64,000 bases of DNA from Ulva prolifera. Lineage: Eukaryota > Chlorophyta > Ulvophyceae > Ulvales > Ulvaceae. The translations under genes were made by a program, and so were the position numbers. A model generated the notes under the pieces. That model was not told the origin of the DNA and did not search any database. It was given only the letters and a program-made list of their open reading frames with translations. Shown here piece by piece: positions 47,965-59,272 of this stretch (position 1 is its first letter; each line of letters opens with the position of its first letter). The stretch lies in NCBI GenBank assembly GCA_023078555.1, contig CM041202.1, forward strand, positions 1,794,022-1,858,021, read 5' to 3'.

Positions 47965-50900
47965 ATGCCCTCCATCCTCCCGCAACCTCCTCATATATCC
48001 ATTTCTGATGCCTCAGGAGTTGCTGTTCGCGTGGACTCAGTCGGGCGAGTGCTGGTGGAGCTGAGTTCGCGAGGCGTGCAAGTCTTTGTTGGCCAGTCGG
48101 CGGTGCAGCGCAGCCCGCTGCTCATTGGAATCGCATCCTCAGCGAAGCCATGGGAGATTTTATCGCTTCCTGTCGCCGAAGAGCCGCTGTGCGCTTGGCT
48201 GGAGATGGTGAACGACCGGCAACTGGAGTGTCGCTGTGTCGCCTCCGAGGAGCAGCTCGTATCGGCGCTGACGGTACGCCCACGCCTCCCCTCGAGCCCA
48301 CATAGCTAACACACAGTGAGCTGCTTGCTCTCTGCGTCTGTTTGTGTTTTGTACTAGGCACAGTCCGTGGCACGTTGACTCTAATGCTGCTACCTCGCGC
48401 TCGCTGCAGCTGGCACAGCGAACGCGTCGCCGGCAACTTGAAACGCTGGGTGAGTGACTAACCGACTAATTTGAATTTGACGCGGCCGTCCAGGTGGACC
48501 GAGTCCGTTGCTCGCCGGAACGTTGTGTCGCACGAAGGTTTGTGTGAAACCATCGTCTTGTGATTGAGAGAATTCGGTAATGCTCGCCGCTTCCTCCTGT
48601 CCTCTTGTTTCGCGTGTGTGGGAGTATACTCGGCATGCTGTCCACAGAAGCACCCCTGATCCTGTCACCGCCCTGACGCATATCTCGAGACCGAACACAT
48701 GCACGGCACGCTGTCTCTCCGCCACGTGTGATTCAGCAGCGTTCATGGCGGTGGCTGGGCGTCATATGTGTTTCAATATCTGATGTGTTTTCGTCTCGCG
48801 ACCTGCACCTATGTGCGATAATGCTAGTGCTGGTCTACTGTGGCACGGTACGTGCAGATAGGGTACCCGTGATGTCATGACACATGGGTGTCACCATGCT
48901 CCTTGATCAGGCACATCGCCGACCTTTTGCAGCGCATGCCCCTACAGCTGCCGCCGGCGCATTTAGTGTACAAGTCGGCACATTGTGCGTGTCTAGACCG
49001 GCGAATGGCGTGCTCAAGAGAGCTCTCGACATGCTTGAGATGCGGTCGTCTTCCAGCTGCACGATCGCGACGGTCAACCTGCCAACGCCACGACGCACCG
49101 CGCGGCACCGCGGCGTTCAACGCTCAGCTGGCCCTCGGGAAAAATGACCCGCTCGTACTCATCGCGGGAGCCTGGTGACGGGGGAAGCCGATTGCTGCGG
49201 CTGCGTATCATCCACTCATTGTATCACTGCGCGGCGGGCCTGCTGCCATGACTGATGGCTGAGCGCGGCAGCTAAGATTACCAAAGCTTGGCCAAGCCTT
49301 CAGAGGTTGCAGCTTTTGTTGTGGGAAGTTTCCTATTACATCTTAGGAACGAGCCAGACCCACCTCATCTGAATGATGCACGGTATCACGTTGTTCTGCT
49401 TGCGCCGGCTGCGTCTGTGGCGTGCGTTGTGCTGGCTTGGTGGTTGTGTCCTTGCGATGCTCGCTGCTTTCGCGGTCCTGCCCGCCTCGCCGGCTTCAAC
49501 TGTGTACCACACTAAGTATCGTTATGTACAGCCACCACTGCCTGCATACCTGCTGGGGCGCTCCTGCCTTTGATTGCTTTTTAAATCATGATTACAGCAT
49601 CACTCTCTCTTAGAGATACTTGTGGACAGGACACCTGGAGCTGTACACAGGCACCATGCTGAGTACACAACATCCTGTCTCCGTCTGACTGGGTCCTATG
49701 ACTGATGACAGATCCCCATGTCAAGGTCACTGCTTCACATCACACAGTGACCTTGACCTGCAGTGGTGTCACCCCCCCAGCACTCAACATCACTGGACAG
49801 CCAAACTTCCTGCACTCAATTTTGCAAGCTCCAACTCCCTATCTCCTAAGTTTGCTCCCTTGTTCTTGATGTTGAAGTAGCTCCTGCATATTCATGAATA
49901 TTTGACTGCTCTGGAACCCAGAGTGTGGCTCGTCTTGGGAAGACACCAGACAGATCTGTCTTGTCAACACCCAGCCAAAATCTTGCTCCTGGGCCTAGGA
50001 CTCAGCTCATCCCAGCTGGGATGAGCTGAGTCCTGCGATGCTTGAAGCATGTTGGATCCCAAACTATTGAATAGAGCCTTACAGTGGTGTGCATGGAAAC
50101 CATACAATCCCAAAGTTTTGACTGTCCACCAACAGTACGGGCCAACATATGTGAGTCCTGAGCCGCCGCAGCTGCTTCATCATGTTGTCACTCATCTGTG
50201 TCAATTCATGCTCCTGCCAGAAAAGGCAGTTGGATGGTGTACATGTGTGTCAGCATGCTGATGGGTCTTCGCAGTGTGAACTACAGCCACTGTTAACAAT
50301 GGTAAACAACTACAAGCTGCCACAATCCACAAGTTCCATGCAACAACCTGCAGAGCACAACGCACAGCACAACTCAACCGACTTGCATGCAAAGTAGTGG
50401 GAGGATTCAGAGCTCAAGCTTGAGCTGCTTTTCGGACGGACGCCGACACAGGACACAGGACGCATTCACTTGACAGACCACCTTTGACCCCATAATGCAC
50501 ACAGTCCGCCACCGCGGTGCTAACTGCCTTGCTCGCTTTGTCCTTGTAACACACAGTCCACCACTGACATTTCATCATGCAGGGCGGGGGCGGGTTTGCA
50601 TGCTGGGGCTGCTGGCCGGCTGCTTGTTCCGCGTGGGGCCCTGGCTGTGGAGTGAGCGCGCGCTGTGTTGTTGTTCCTCTTTGTGTGCTGCAAGCTGTGT
50701 TGTTGTTCCTCTTTGTGTGCTGCAAGCTGTGTTGTTGTTCTTGTTTGTGTGCTGCACGCTGTTGCTGCTGCGCCGCTGCCGGTCTCCTCGTCTTTGTCCT
50801 TGTAGCATGACCCACCACTGACCCCCAGGGCGCTGATCATCACGGCAGTCCAACCTGGCGGCCACATCACGTGTTCTGCATGTCATGATGTCTACCTGCA

Positions 50901-53900
50901 GAGCCCCCTGCATCCCTGGAGCCTCTGTGCATCCCGCAAAAGCCTCCATTGACTTACGCAAGGTGGTGCAGTGTGGTGCATCATGCGACGGCATGATACA
51001 CGGGGAGACCACAGCAGCCCGACTCGTAAACTGTGGAGTGTTGGGAGCATTCCGAAATGGCTATGTAGCATTGGTCTGCTGCGGGAGACAGTTGCATGCA
51101 TTGGTCTGCTGCGGGAGACAGATGCATGCTCTGCAGCAGGACTTCCAACTGTGGGGATATAGCACCTGCACCACGGCCTCACTGTAGTTATAACATTCGC
51201 TGATCTGGCCCCTCTTGTACAGGCGGCCAGTGCTCTCGGGGACACGCGGGCTGTCCACGACGTCTGCCGCCTGCTCCGCCCATGGCTGCGCCGAGCCCTC
51301 GGTCTTCGCGCCGACCGCCTACCCAGCAAACAGCACGCGCAGCGCCCCTCCTCGTCCGCCGCGTCCTCCACCGTCCGCCGCAAGTCCATCGCTCGCAGGA
51401 TGCCCCAGCCCCTCGTCATGCTGTCCGGTAGCAGCCCCTCCTCTGACCTCTCATCCCCCTCCGACATGTCCGCGACCACTCCCGTCCCCTCCATGGTCCA
51501 CACGTCCGGCAGCCTTGCATCGACCGGAAGTCTCATGTCTACCAGCGGCTCCTTCGCCATGGCCACGCCCCCGGGCCTCAGCGGCGCATCCTCCGGCATG
51601 TCACACGGCTTCCGGTCGCCAGGGTTCGCCGGCAGCGGCCCGGGCGGCACGCGCCGAACGTGGGAAGATGGCGCGATGTCGTCTCCAGATGACCTCACTT
51701 CAGGTGCCCCGGGCGCGCATACAAGTGACTGCCGCATGTCGGTGGCGGCAAGTGCGGTGTCCGGCAGCGGGATGTCTGAGACGCTCAATTCGCTGTTTGC
51801 GGACGACGGGGAGACGGCGACCACTGATGCGGCGTATGAGGTGCGGCTTCTGCATCTGCGTGCGCCGCCATGTTGCCCGCTGATCGAGTGCCCATGCATA
51901 AGGACGCGCCACCAGTGGACTCCCCTTGCTGCCCCATGTGCAACATCGCGTCTTACTGTCAGTCCAATAAACCGCTGTGCCGCAGATGTAGGGGAGTTTC
52001 TGTTGTTATGTATAAGGGGCCTGTTGCCCACCTGCACCTGCTGCCGTGATTCGTCAGCTGTGCATGCAGCCCATGCACGCGTCACCTCCGCCGGTCACTC
52101 AGCCCTCGAGGCCCGTCACAGCAGAACCGCTGGCACGCATCATCGCAAGCAAAACGTGTTCTATCGGTCACGCGGGCAGATCATTCGTGACAACGGCATG
52201 CATGGAAGGCCGGAGGGAGCCCTCACCAAGCGCCACTGGCACTTGACTGATACTTCCAACACCTCGTAATGCGGGCGGCATGCATTTCCGAATCAGCTGC
52301 TTGAATTGGAATGCATGACACTCATGCGTGCACTTCATGCAGGTCCTGGGCGCCCTGCATGCTGACCTCGCCGTCTCGCTCCTGCGCCATGCGCTTGCCC
52401 CCGCGGACCCCCAGCCCCTGCACTCCGGCCCCCCTCAGATCGTCATCCCCCCCCAGTTTGCCACGCTTCCCCCAAAGCTGCGGCCGCTCGCGGTGCGCGC
52501 ATGTGCCCCCTGCACCGAGAAACACATCGCGATCTCCATCAAGCTGCCGGAGCTCTCCCACACCCCCTCCGCTCCCTCATCTATCGCCTTTGCCTCCTCT
52601 GCCATCCCCGCTGTCACCGGCATCACCTCCCTCTCTCTCGCGTTCCGCAGGCAGGCACGCACAAGCGACGGTTTTGACGGCAAGCTGGCGTCGCTCCTCT
52701 CTGCTGCGTGCTCATTGCCGCACCTGGCCACCCTCCGCATATCCACCCTGGCGCTGACCGCCCCACGTATGCATGCACTCGCGCGTAACCTGCCGCGCGG
52801 CCGGCGGCTGCAGCAGCTCTGCCTCTCCGGGTCCCGCCTCGCAGAAGACGGGGACGCGGCGGAGGCATTAGCGGAGGCGTTAGCGGCTGCACCGCGGCTA
52901 GAGCGGCTGGAGTTGCACGACTCCAAGCTGCAGCCCATGCATGTGGCGGCGGTCAGCGGCGCGCTGCGGCAGTCGCACTCCCTCGTCGCACTCAGCGTGA
53001 CGGACAGCTTCCTGACGTCCGTCACGGCGGCGGCGCTGGCGGCGGCGGCGACGGCGATCCCGACGTGTCGTGAGATTGAGATCAACCGCGTGACGCATGT
53101 CGACGGCAGCCAGGCGCCAAGCGAGCTCGCGGTCGCCCTCGGGAACGCGAGCGCCCTGCAAGCGCTGACGCTGCGGCACTACTCCAGCCGCCACCTTGCG
53201 CGGCCGTTCACTCGTTTGCTCGCAGAGCACCTGCATGGGGCGGTGCACCTGACGCGGCTTGACCTCCGTGAGAGCCTGGGTCCCGGGGGGGCCGGGCCGT
53301 CGGGCCCTGTTGCGACGCTGCTCGGCACACTGACCGAGCTGCGCCACCTAGACCTGAGGGGCGCCGTCATCATGGAAGCTGACGAGTCTTCAGGGTTGAC
53401 GTGGGCCATTGGGGAGCTGTCGGCCCTCACTCACCTCGACTTGTCGTCGATCACAGCACCAGCCTCCATCCTGCAGCAGCTGGCGCGGTCCTTGCGCATG
53501 CATGCGTGGCTGCAGGTGCTCCGTTTGAGTGTCCACATGAATGATGGCCAAATCAGCCAGCAAGCCGCGTCGGATTTTGCCGAATGCCTTGCATCCCTGC
53601 GTTCACTCAACGAGCTCGAGCTTGGGCACCTGCCGGAGGATGCAGTTGAGTTTGTTGCGCCGGTCGCGGCGGCGATGGGGGGCCTGTCGGTGCTGCGGCT
53701 GGAGCGCTGCGAGATTGGCTGCGGGGATGCATTCGCGCTGGAGGAGCTGGTGCGCGAGCTCCGGATGAAGCGCAGCTGCGTGCTGCGCGTGCTGTCCCTC
53801 GCCGGCAATGACCTCGGAGCGACAAACATGATTGAGCTCGCCCGAGGCCTCCGCAACCGCATCGCCCTCCGCGAGCTGGACCTCAGCGGGAATCCTATTG

Positions 53901-54172
53901 GCGTGCGCGGCGCGCGCAAGCTTGCCCGGGTTCTCAGTGGCCAGGTGTCGTTCGCGGGGGCTGCGGGGCTTGTGGCCGGAGAGGGCGGCTGCAGACCGGC
54001 AGCCCTGGAGCTGCTCTCGCTGGAGCAGTGTGGCCTGTGCCGGGATGGCATCAGCGCTCTCATGCCGGCTGTGCAGTGCATGCAGCAGCTGAAGGAGCTC
54101 AGGGTTTCAGGGAACCCCGGCGTGGATGTGGAGGACGTCCGCAAGGCGGCTCCGAACATTTTTGTGTGCTAA
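47965..54172 (+). CDS. BTB-like plus leucine-rich-repeat protein
   Basis: Five exons (47965-48273, 48410-48449, 48933-49072, 51223-51840, 52343-54172) join in phase to 978 residues. Residues about 25-115 resemble a BTB/POZ fold (VQVFVGQSAVQRSPLL, CAWLEMVNDRQLE, EEQLVSALTLAQ). After a helical region comes a Ser/Gly/Pro-rich linker (about 225-370). The last exon holds ribonuclease-inhibitor-type leucine-rich repeats of about 28 residues (LQQLCLSGSRLAEDGDA, LRHLDLRGA, LRELDLSGNPIGVRGA, LELLSLEQCGLCRDGI). No kinase, NB-ARC or membrane segment is seen. BTB proteins often feed substrates to CUL3 ubiquitin ligases, with the LRR as binding surface; that role is an inference. The start is the first Met. 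Intron 3 is 2.15 kb and holds palindromes and tandem repeats. The BTB call is moderate, the LRR call strong. Confidence 0.78.
49721..49756. repeat. 12-bp perfect inverted repeat
   Basis: TCAAGGTCACTG and its exact complement CAGTGACCTTGA are separated by 12 bp, in intron 3 of the LRR gene. Confidence 0.85.
49997..50034. repeat. 38-bp perfect palindrome
   Basis: Two 19-bp arms (AGGACTCAGCTCATCCCAG and its complement) meet with no spacer. It lies in the same intron as the 12-bp inverted repeat 240 bp upstream. Confidence 0.93.
50527..50552 (-). repeat. dispersed TTACAAGGAC repeat core
   Basis: On minus it reads TGTGTTACAAGGACAAAGCG then AGCAAGG, near-identical to 26007-26031. Confidence 0.6.
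50662..50757 (+). repeat. 32-bp tandem repeat x 3
   Basis: Three units starting GCTGTGTTGTTGTTCCTCTT. The first two are identical; the third has three changes. It lies between two copies of the TTACAAGGAC core, in LRR intron 3. Confidence 0.9.
50788..50811 (-). repeat. dispersed TTACAAGGAC repeat core, diverged
   Basis: Minus reads ATGCTACAAGGACAAAGACG. It follows the 32-bp array and has the same orientation as 50527. Confidence 0.5.
51068..51127 (+). repeat. 30-bp direct duplication
   Basis: Two adjacent copies of GCATTGGTCTGCTGCGGGAG with a 10-bp continuation, one base apart, 95 bp before exon 4 of the LRR gene. Confidence 0.9.
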
Positions 54173-54197
54173 TGCATGAGGGAGGGTCGGGCAAAAG

Positions 54198-54202
54198 TGT
54201 AA
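54198..54202 (+). terminator. TGTAA poly(A) signal of the LRR gene
   Basis: TGTAA 26 nt after the stop codon, matching the green-algal signal and its usual distance. Confidence 0.55.
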
Positions 54203-54610
54203 AGTAGGTATGGGCAGGGCGGGCGAGTCCTTGTGTGTGCGGCTTGCCATGTTAATGGCACAGTTTTCAATGCGGCCTGTTAAATTTGAGTCAACCCGAG
54301 TTGTCGGGCTGCGGGACAAACAGGCTCGCGTGTGACAAGAGTTTTTCTGTTTTGCGGTAGACGTATACGGCTGTGTCAATGAGGGCAGGCGGGGACGGAG
54401 TTGACTGGTGGGGTGTTGTTTGCTGGGGGCAGTGGTCTGCCTCTAGCTTTGTCATGCCAATCTTGAAGCGAGGTGACGATGATTTGGTTGCAGTCAAGGA
54501 GTAGAGGTGATACTGTATTTGACTTGGTGCTGGGACCGGGTGCCGTTGCAGCCGGCTGGCACTCCGCTGCAGCTGAAACGATGCTGGTGAATTTGATTGC
54601 AGAGACGGGA

Positions 54611-54611
<1 letters not shown>

Positions 54612-54643
<32 letters not shown>
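54612..54643 (+). repeat. 32-base G homopolymer
   Basis: The second long uninterrupted G run of the window, about 440 bp past the LRR stop. Could form G-quadruplexes; the exact length is uncertain. Confidence 0.9.
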
Positions 54644-54646
<3 letters not shown>

Positions 54647-55479
54647 CTGTGTGATGCAGCTTTGGGGGCAAGCACCATGTAGTGACTGACTGATGCTATG
54701 CTGGCAGCATATGCATGTGCGATGTATTGAATGCGTGTAACAGAGAAGTGAATATTGGACTTACTTGGCCATGTCGTGTGTGAACCTTACCAGACAATGA
54801 CAGGTCCAGATGCCCAGGAGACTACATGCCGAAGGTGTAAATTCAAACCACCTCAGTCCCCCTTCAGACACCAGTATGCAACTCACAAGGCCTCAGTTGA
54901 TTTCTGTGGCATAGGTGGTTGGACAGGGTTGGTGGCCGTGTTCTCGCTGGTTTCTGGTTTCGCGGTGCTGCCTACCTCGCCTCCTTCATCCATACGCATG
55001 TACCTCACTGGGCCTCCTATGCTAGGGCAGATAGCCACTTGTGGAGGATAGTAAAGCGGCCTCAACAGCCGCAGCGATCTTTGCGTGCACTGTGTGGTCC
55101 TGGTTCAACTAGGGCTGTTGCATCATAATCCAATGTGAGTCAAAGCACAGATGACAGAGAATTGAGCTATTGAAATTTATACACAATATATTAAGAAATG
55201 GAGCATCCGAGATGAACGCACATGTGATCTGTGTGACAGTGTACACGGTGTAACACTGTACATGTGTTACCATTACAATTTCTCTTCGAAAAATTGGAAA
55301 AAATTATCATCCTTTGTTGTTCATAGAAACCCAGTAGTGTGACTTGTTGTCCTGCTCGCTTGCAGACTCGGCCTCAGGCTGCTCAAGCTGACACCTTCAT
55401 GAAACAGCTCCCCTCAGTCAGCGTCATCATCAAGCTAGATGCCCTAGGGCACGTGTCTGAAGTACTGTCTGCCATTGAA

Positions 55480-55755
55480 GCACTCCATCCGTCCAATGGG
55501 TTGAGGACGGATTAAAAGCTACCCCCTCCGTTTCAGGAGGTCGTGGGTTCGATTCTGCGTGCGCTTTGGGGAATCGAAACGGCCGCACGTGACCACCTCG
55601 CTTAGCACAGGAGAAGGCCCTGTGAGTTGCGTACGGTCGTCTGAGGGGGGTTTCCAGGTGGTTTACCCCTTCGGCATGTGTGGTCCCGTTAATTCGGAGT
55701 TGTCAATGTCCAATAGGATACGGCTCAGTAAATTTAGATTTACTTTACTTTACTC
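55480..55755 (+). mobile_element. tRNA-derived SINE
   Basis: The head has a B box (GTGGGTTCGATTCT) about 45 bp after an A-box-like TGGGTTGAGGACGG, as in a tRNA gene. It is followed by an unrelated body and the shared tail block ending TTTACTTTACTTTAC. The tail recurs alone at five other places in the window, as expected for 5'-truncated copies. The start is approximate; I see no clear target duplication. Confidence 0.72.
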
Positions 55756-56299
55756 GCCACATCAAGGGTCGGCAGCAGCTTTAAAGTTAAAATTTGCCCT
55801 GCAGCTGTGCGCCCGGTGCAGAGGGCCCGGCGAGGGCAGGCGCTTGTATGCATGCCATACAGTGCCGCATACAACGTATGCTTTGTTTTCTGCATTCGCA
55901 ACAGCATGCGCATAGCATATGCCACAGCTGACACTGTGGTCGCATGACTTCTGTTGGCTGCTATAATCACGCATCGTACAGGACAGAATCCTGTCAATCA
56001 CCAGTCAAAAGCCATCATGATCTGTCCTGACTGTAAGATAATCTTCCAGATTACAATGGTAATATATGGTTATAATATACAATGGTTATAACCATGCCCA
56101 GCATCATTCAGTACAGCATCCTGCACCGCATCTCATGCTCAGCATACGGATCACTGCATGCTATCATGAGCACGCAGTCACACACAAGCAGCAAAGTAAT
56201 ATCATCTACTAGTAGACAGATGTGTCAATCGCCAGTCAAGAGCGACCTGCAATTGACAGCAACATCCGATGCTCAGATATCATGAGATATATCATGATA
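55756..56299. other. intergenic, nothing recognised
   Basis: AT-richer than the surroundings; no gene or named repeat. Confidence 0.45.
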
Positions 56300-58020
56300 T
56301 TGCAATCTCCTGCCTTCAGTACCTGCTCCTGATGAAGTGATACTGAATATGCTTCAAGTTGCTCCGTCCCGGAGCACCAACAGTTTTCCGCTTCATCAAA
56401 TGCAAAGCGATCTGATCGTCACTGTACCAATCATTGTGAATGTGATAGCAAACAGGTATCGGCTCATTGCAACACGACCGGAAAGGCCACCCAGCAACTT
56501 CATCATCCACAGTGCCTCCTTCACTGCCATGGCAGCTGACAAGCTAAGATAGCTGAGATATAGCTGAGATATACTTGGCCTCTTTGGTGGACATCGATCT
56601 TTTGGTGGACATCGATCGCCACCACCATAGTGACTGTCTACAACTTGGCACCCCACATCCCAGGGCACCAATGCATCAATCATCAACATCATACCTGATG
56701 TACATGTACATACTCTTCCGATTGTCATGATCCCCAGCAAGATCTGCACATGAATATAATTGCAATGCCTCATCTCTGCCAATGGACACCACGAGCTCCT
56801 TGCTACAGGACCTTGCAGTCAGCTTCTGTAAAGGTCTGTGAAGCCCCCCTCATCGTTTCTTCTGGGTTCAATCTGAACATCAGCCCATAGTTCCACATAC
56901 CCCTCAGGTACCGCAGAATCCTCTTCACTGCCACAAGTGAAAACGCACGTCCATCGGCTTTGCCATGAATCACTTCAGCACACCCACTGGGGATGCCAGA
57001 TCTGGCCTCGTGTGCGTGAGTGGACAGGTACAGCAATGCACCCATTGTCTCTCCATACGCCGCCTTCGTTGGGCCTAGCTCCACACTTTTGTGTTACAAT
57101 TGCAACTCCTTCAGGACAAATGCGGCGAGGCGGGCAACGCTGCTAGCACCGCGAGAGAATCAAGCAGCTTGTGCATATATGTGTGCTGATGTCTTCGTCA
57201 TCATGACCCTGGTCTCAATCTGAGTTTTTTTCGGATTGTGATGCCACATGTAAGCTCTCTGTAGCACGTTCTTGGCGTACTGAGGCTGCTTCAACAGCTG
57301 GTCAAGGAGAAGCTCCTCCAGTTGGAGCTAGCCTCCTCTTCAACTTCTTGCCCCAGAAAGAAATGCAGCGGTCCCAGAGCGTTCACCTCAAAATGCCTGG
57401 CCAGCATCTCTGGAAAGTTCTTCCCTTCTTCTAGCTGCGAGGATCCCAGATCTTTCAATGATGATCTAAACTGATGTCGATGCATCCATGGTGCCAGCAT
57501 GCATGTTCATATGATCTACACCTGCCTTCACCTCTGGTGAACAAATGGGTCATGCTCTGAGACAATGAATCCATCTACCATCATTGCCTTGGTGAGCTTT
57601 TCGTTCCAGGCTCTCGGAGTCTGCTTCAGTCCATACAGTGCATCGCCGAAGCTTCCAGACTCCTCCACCAAACTCCTCAGGTACGCAGGCATACACCAGA
57701 ACTGGTCGACGTCGCTTTGAAGGAGTGCAGACTTCACATCCACCTGCCGGAGTGTCTGCCTCGGACTAAAACTATGCCTGCCTTCGTAGCCAGTACCGCG
57801 ATACTATTCAGCTGAACCTCGCGCAGTCTCTATTGCTGGCATGTCTTTGTCCCCTTGGAAAAGCACATGCGCTCTGTCGTTCACGTAAAACAACAACTAC
57901 AAGTTGTTAGCCTTCACATAGCCCACGAAGATTACCTCCTCGCTGACTGCTGCCATCAGGTCCCGCAGCTTCCAGTACGACTGTTTCCCGTCTGACCGCA
58001 TGCTCCGAATATCTTCACAT
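56300..58020 (-). mobile_element. Ty1/copia pol relict
   Basis: Minus-strand fossil of a Ty1/copia retrotransposon. Pieces in order are an RT segment with the hallmark YGLKQTPRAW, the following RT part (LGPLHFFLGQEV), the connection part (GALLYLSTHAHEARSGIP, VKRILRYLRGMWNYGLMF) and an RNase H end (AVKEALWMMKLLGGL, HIQYHFIR). No LTRs were found and the frame looks broken at least five times. It is clearly old. Confidence 0.85.
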
Positions 58021-58202
58021 GCACTACAAGAATGTTAGGCATGCGACAGTGTACATGCGGGACACACGTTTACTCCGCTGCTACATTCAGGGACATTACA
58101 CGCACATTGCAGGCACATTCTCGGGCTGGCTGGAATGTGGTAGTGAAATGTATGCGGGATGTGTCACCGAAGTGTTCTCGCGGTGTACACCTGCAGCGCA
58201 CC

Positions 58203-58520
58203 TCAGCTGGTACTAGTGAACGGAATGTACATGCCGCAATCGCGCTTGGACGCTCCGACGAACATCACACGTGTACCATCTGCCGGCAGCATGTCCTCGT
58301 CGTGCACACCGTGCCTCCTCAGCCACCACTGGTCGAGTGGCAATTGAATGCGCATCCACACCCCTTCGGCGTGTACATGCCGGATGCACAGCTCCAAGAC
58401 ATTTTGTGCCCCACGCCACGACTGTCGTGCACATCTTATGCACGTGCACCCGCCGTGAGGAATGTACACGATTGCTCTCGACATGTCCATTGCGCTGTGC
58501 GATGTATTTTCGCTGCTTAG
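58203..58520 (-). other. unidentified minus-strand frame
   Basis: A coherent frame of about 95 codons (AIVYIPHGGCTCIRCA, RIQLPLDQWWLRRHGV, GTRVMFVGASKRDCGMYIPF). It lies upstream of, and in the same orientation as, the copia relict, so it may belong to that or to another element. No family recognised. Confidence 0.25.
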
Positions 58521-59065
58521 GTGAAGAGCAGGCCTATAGGGGTGTTGTACTCTTGCAGCTGGTACCGTTTGGCGCTAGCTAGACTCTGTGTCGCGATCGT
58601 ACCATCCCACGGCCTGGACTATGAACACAATTACAACGCAAGATCAGCTTTGGTACCTCCATCGACGACCTTCAGCGTAACAAGGTATGGCGTTGTGAAA
58701 GGGCGGGCGACTGTCCCTCTGAATTTGTGGCTTTCGTTCGATTAGGCTAGTAGCGAAAGATACATTGGGAGTAAATCCATGCAGGATACTGTGGTGAATC
58801 ATCTCACAAGTTATTTTTATGACGTAGGCAACGATCCGCGAGGAGCTCCGTAGAGGCCATATGGGTGTACATGTGGATCATGGCACAATGGTCGGCATGC
58901 CTGCCTCGATCGATTGTGCCCGGTGCATACGCTCACACAAGCAGCCGAACCATGCATGTTCACTACCACAGAACAATTTGTTGACCTCGACACCGACCGA
59001 TCGAGGGGGAGAATGTTGAAGTTCATTTCGAGATCCCTATCATTGTGCCATGACTACCCAATATA
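58521..59065. other. intergenic, nothing recognised
   Basis: Short frames only. Confidence 0.45.
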
Positions 59066-59141
59066 TGTGGTCCCGTTAATTTGGAGTTGTCAATGTCCAA
59101 TAGGGTACGGCTCCGCAAATTCAGATTAACTTTTCTTTTGT
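59066..59141 (+). repeat. SINE tail
   Basis: The TGTGGTCCCGTTAATTTGGA block with a diverged TTAACTTTTCTTT end, 60 bp before the tRNA gene. Confidence 0.65.
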
Positions 59142-59200
59142 TTACGACAAAATTATTTGTAGTATAAATAATGTCAGTTAACTTACCTTAACATCTATTA

Positions 59201-59272
59201 GGGGTTATAGCTCAGTGGTAGAGCGCCTGCTTAGCATGCAGGAGGTCGGGGTTTCGACTACTCCTAACTCCA
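59201..59272 (+). tRNA. tRNA-Ala (anticodon AGC)
   Basis: A 72-nt cloverleaf: acceptor GGGGTTA/TAACTCC, D arm GCTCAGTGGTAGAGC, anticodon stem CCTGC/GCAGG with loop TTAGCAT (AGC at 59233-59235), and T arm GGGGT-TTCGACT-ACTCC. The acceptor has the G3:U70 wobble pair that specifies alanine. No intron. The T loop lacks the usual final CC order (TTCGACT), otherwise it looks functional. A TTTT run follows about 35 bp downstream. Confidence 0.93.

Larger units (their letters stand above)
54173..55479. other. intergenic with G run and old repeat
   Basis: Contains the LRR gene's 3' flank and the G32 run. A block near 54928-55015 (GGTGGCCGTGTTCTCGCTGG onward) resembles 49437-49520, probably an old dispersed repeat. 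No gene seen. Confidence 0.5.

Noticed and set aside
52435-54159. Minus-strand frames opposite the LRR exon
   Set aside because: Shadows of the leucine-rich-repeat coding strand.
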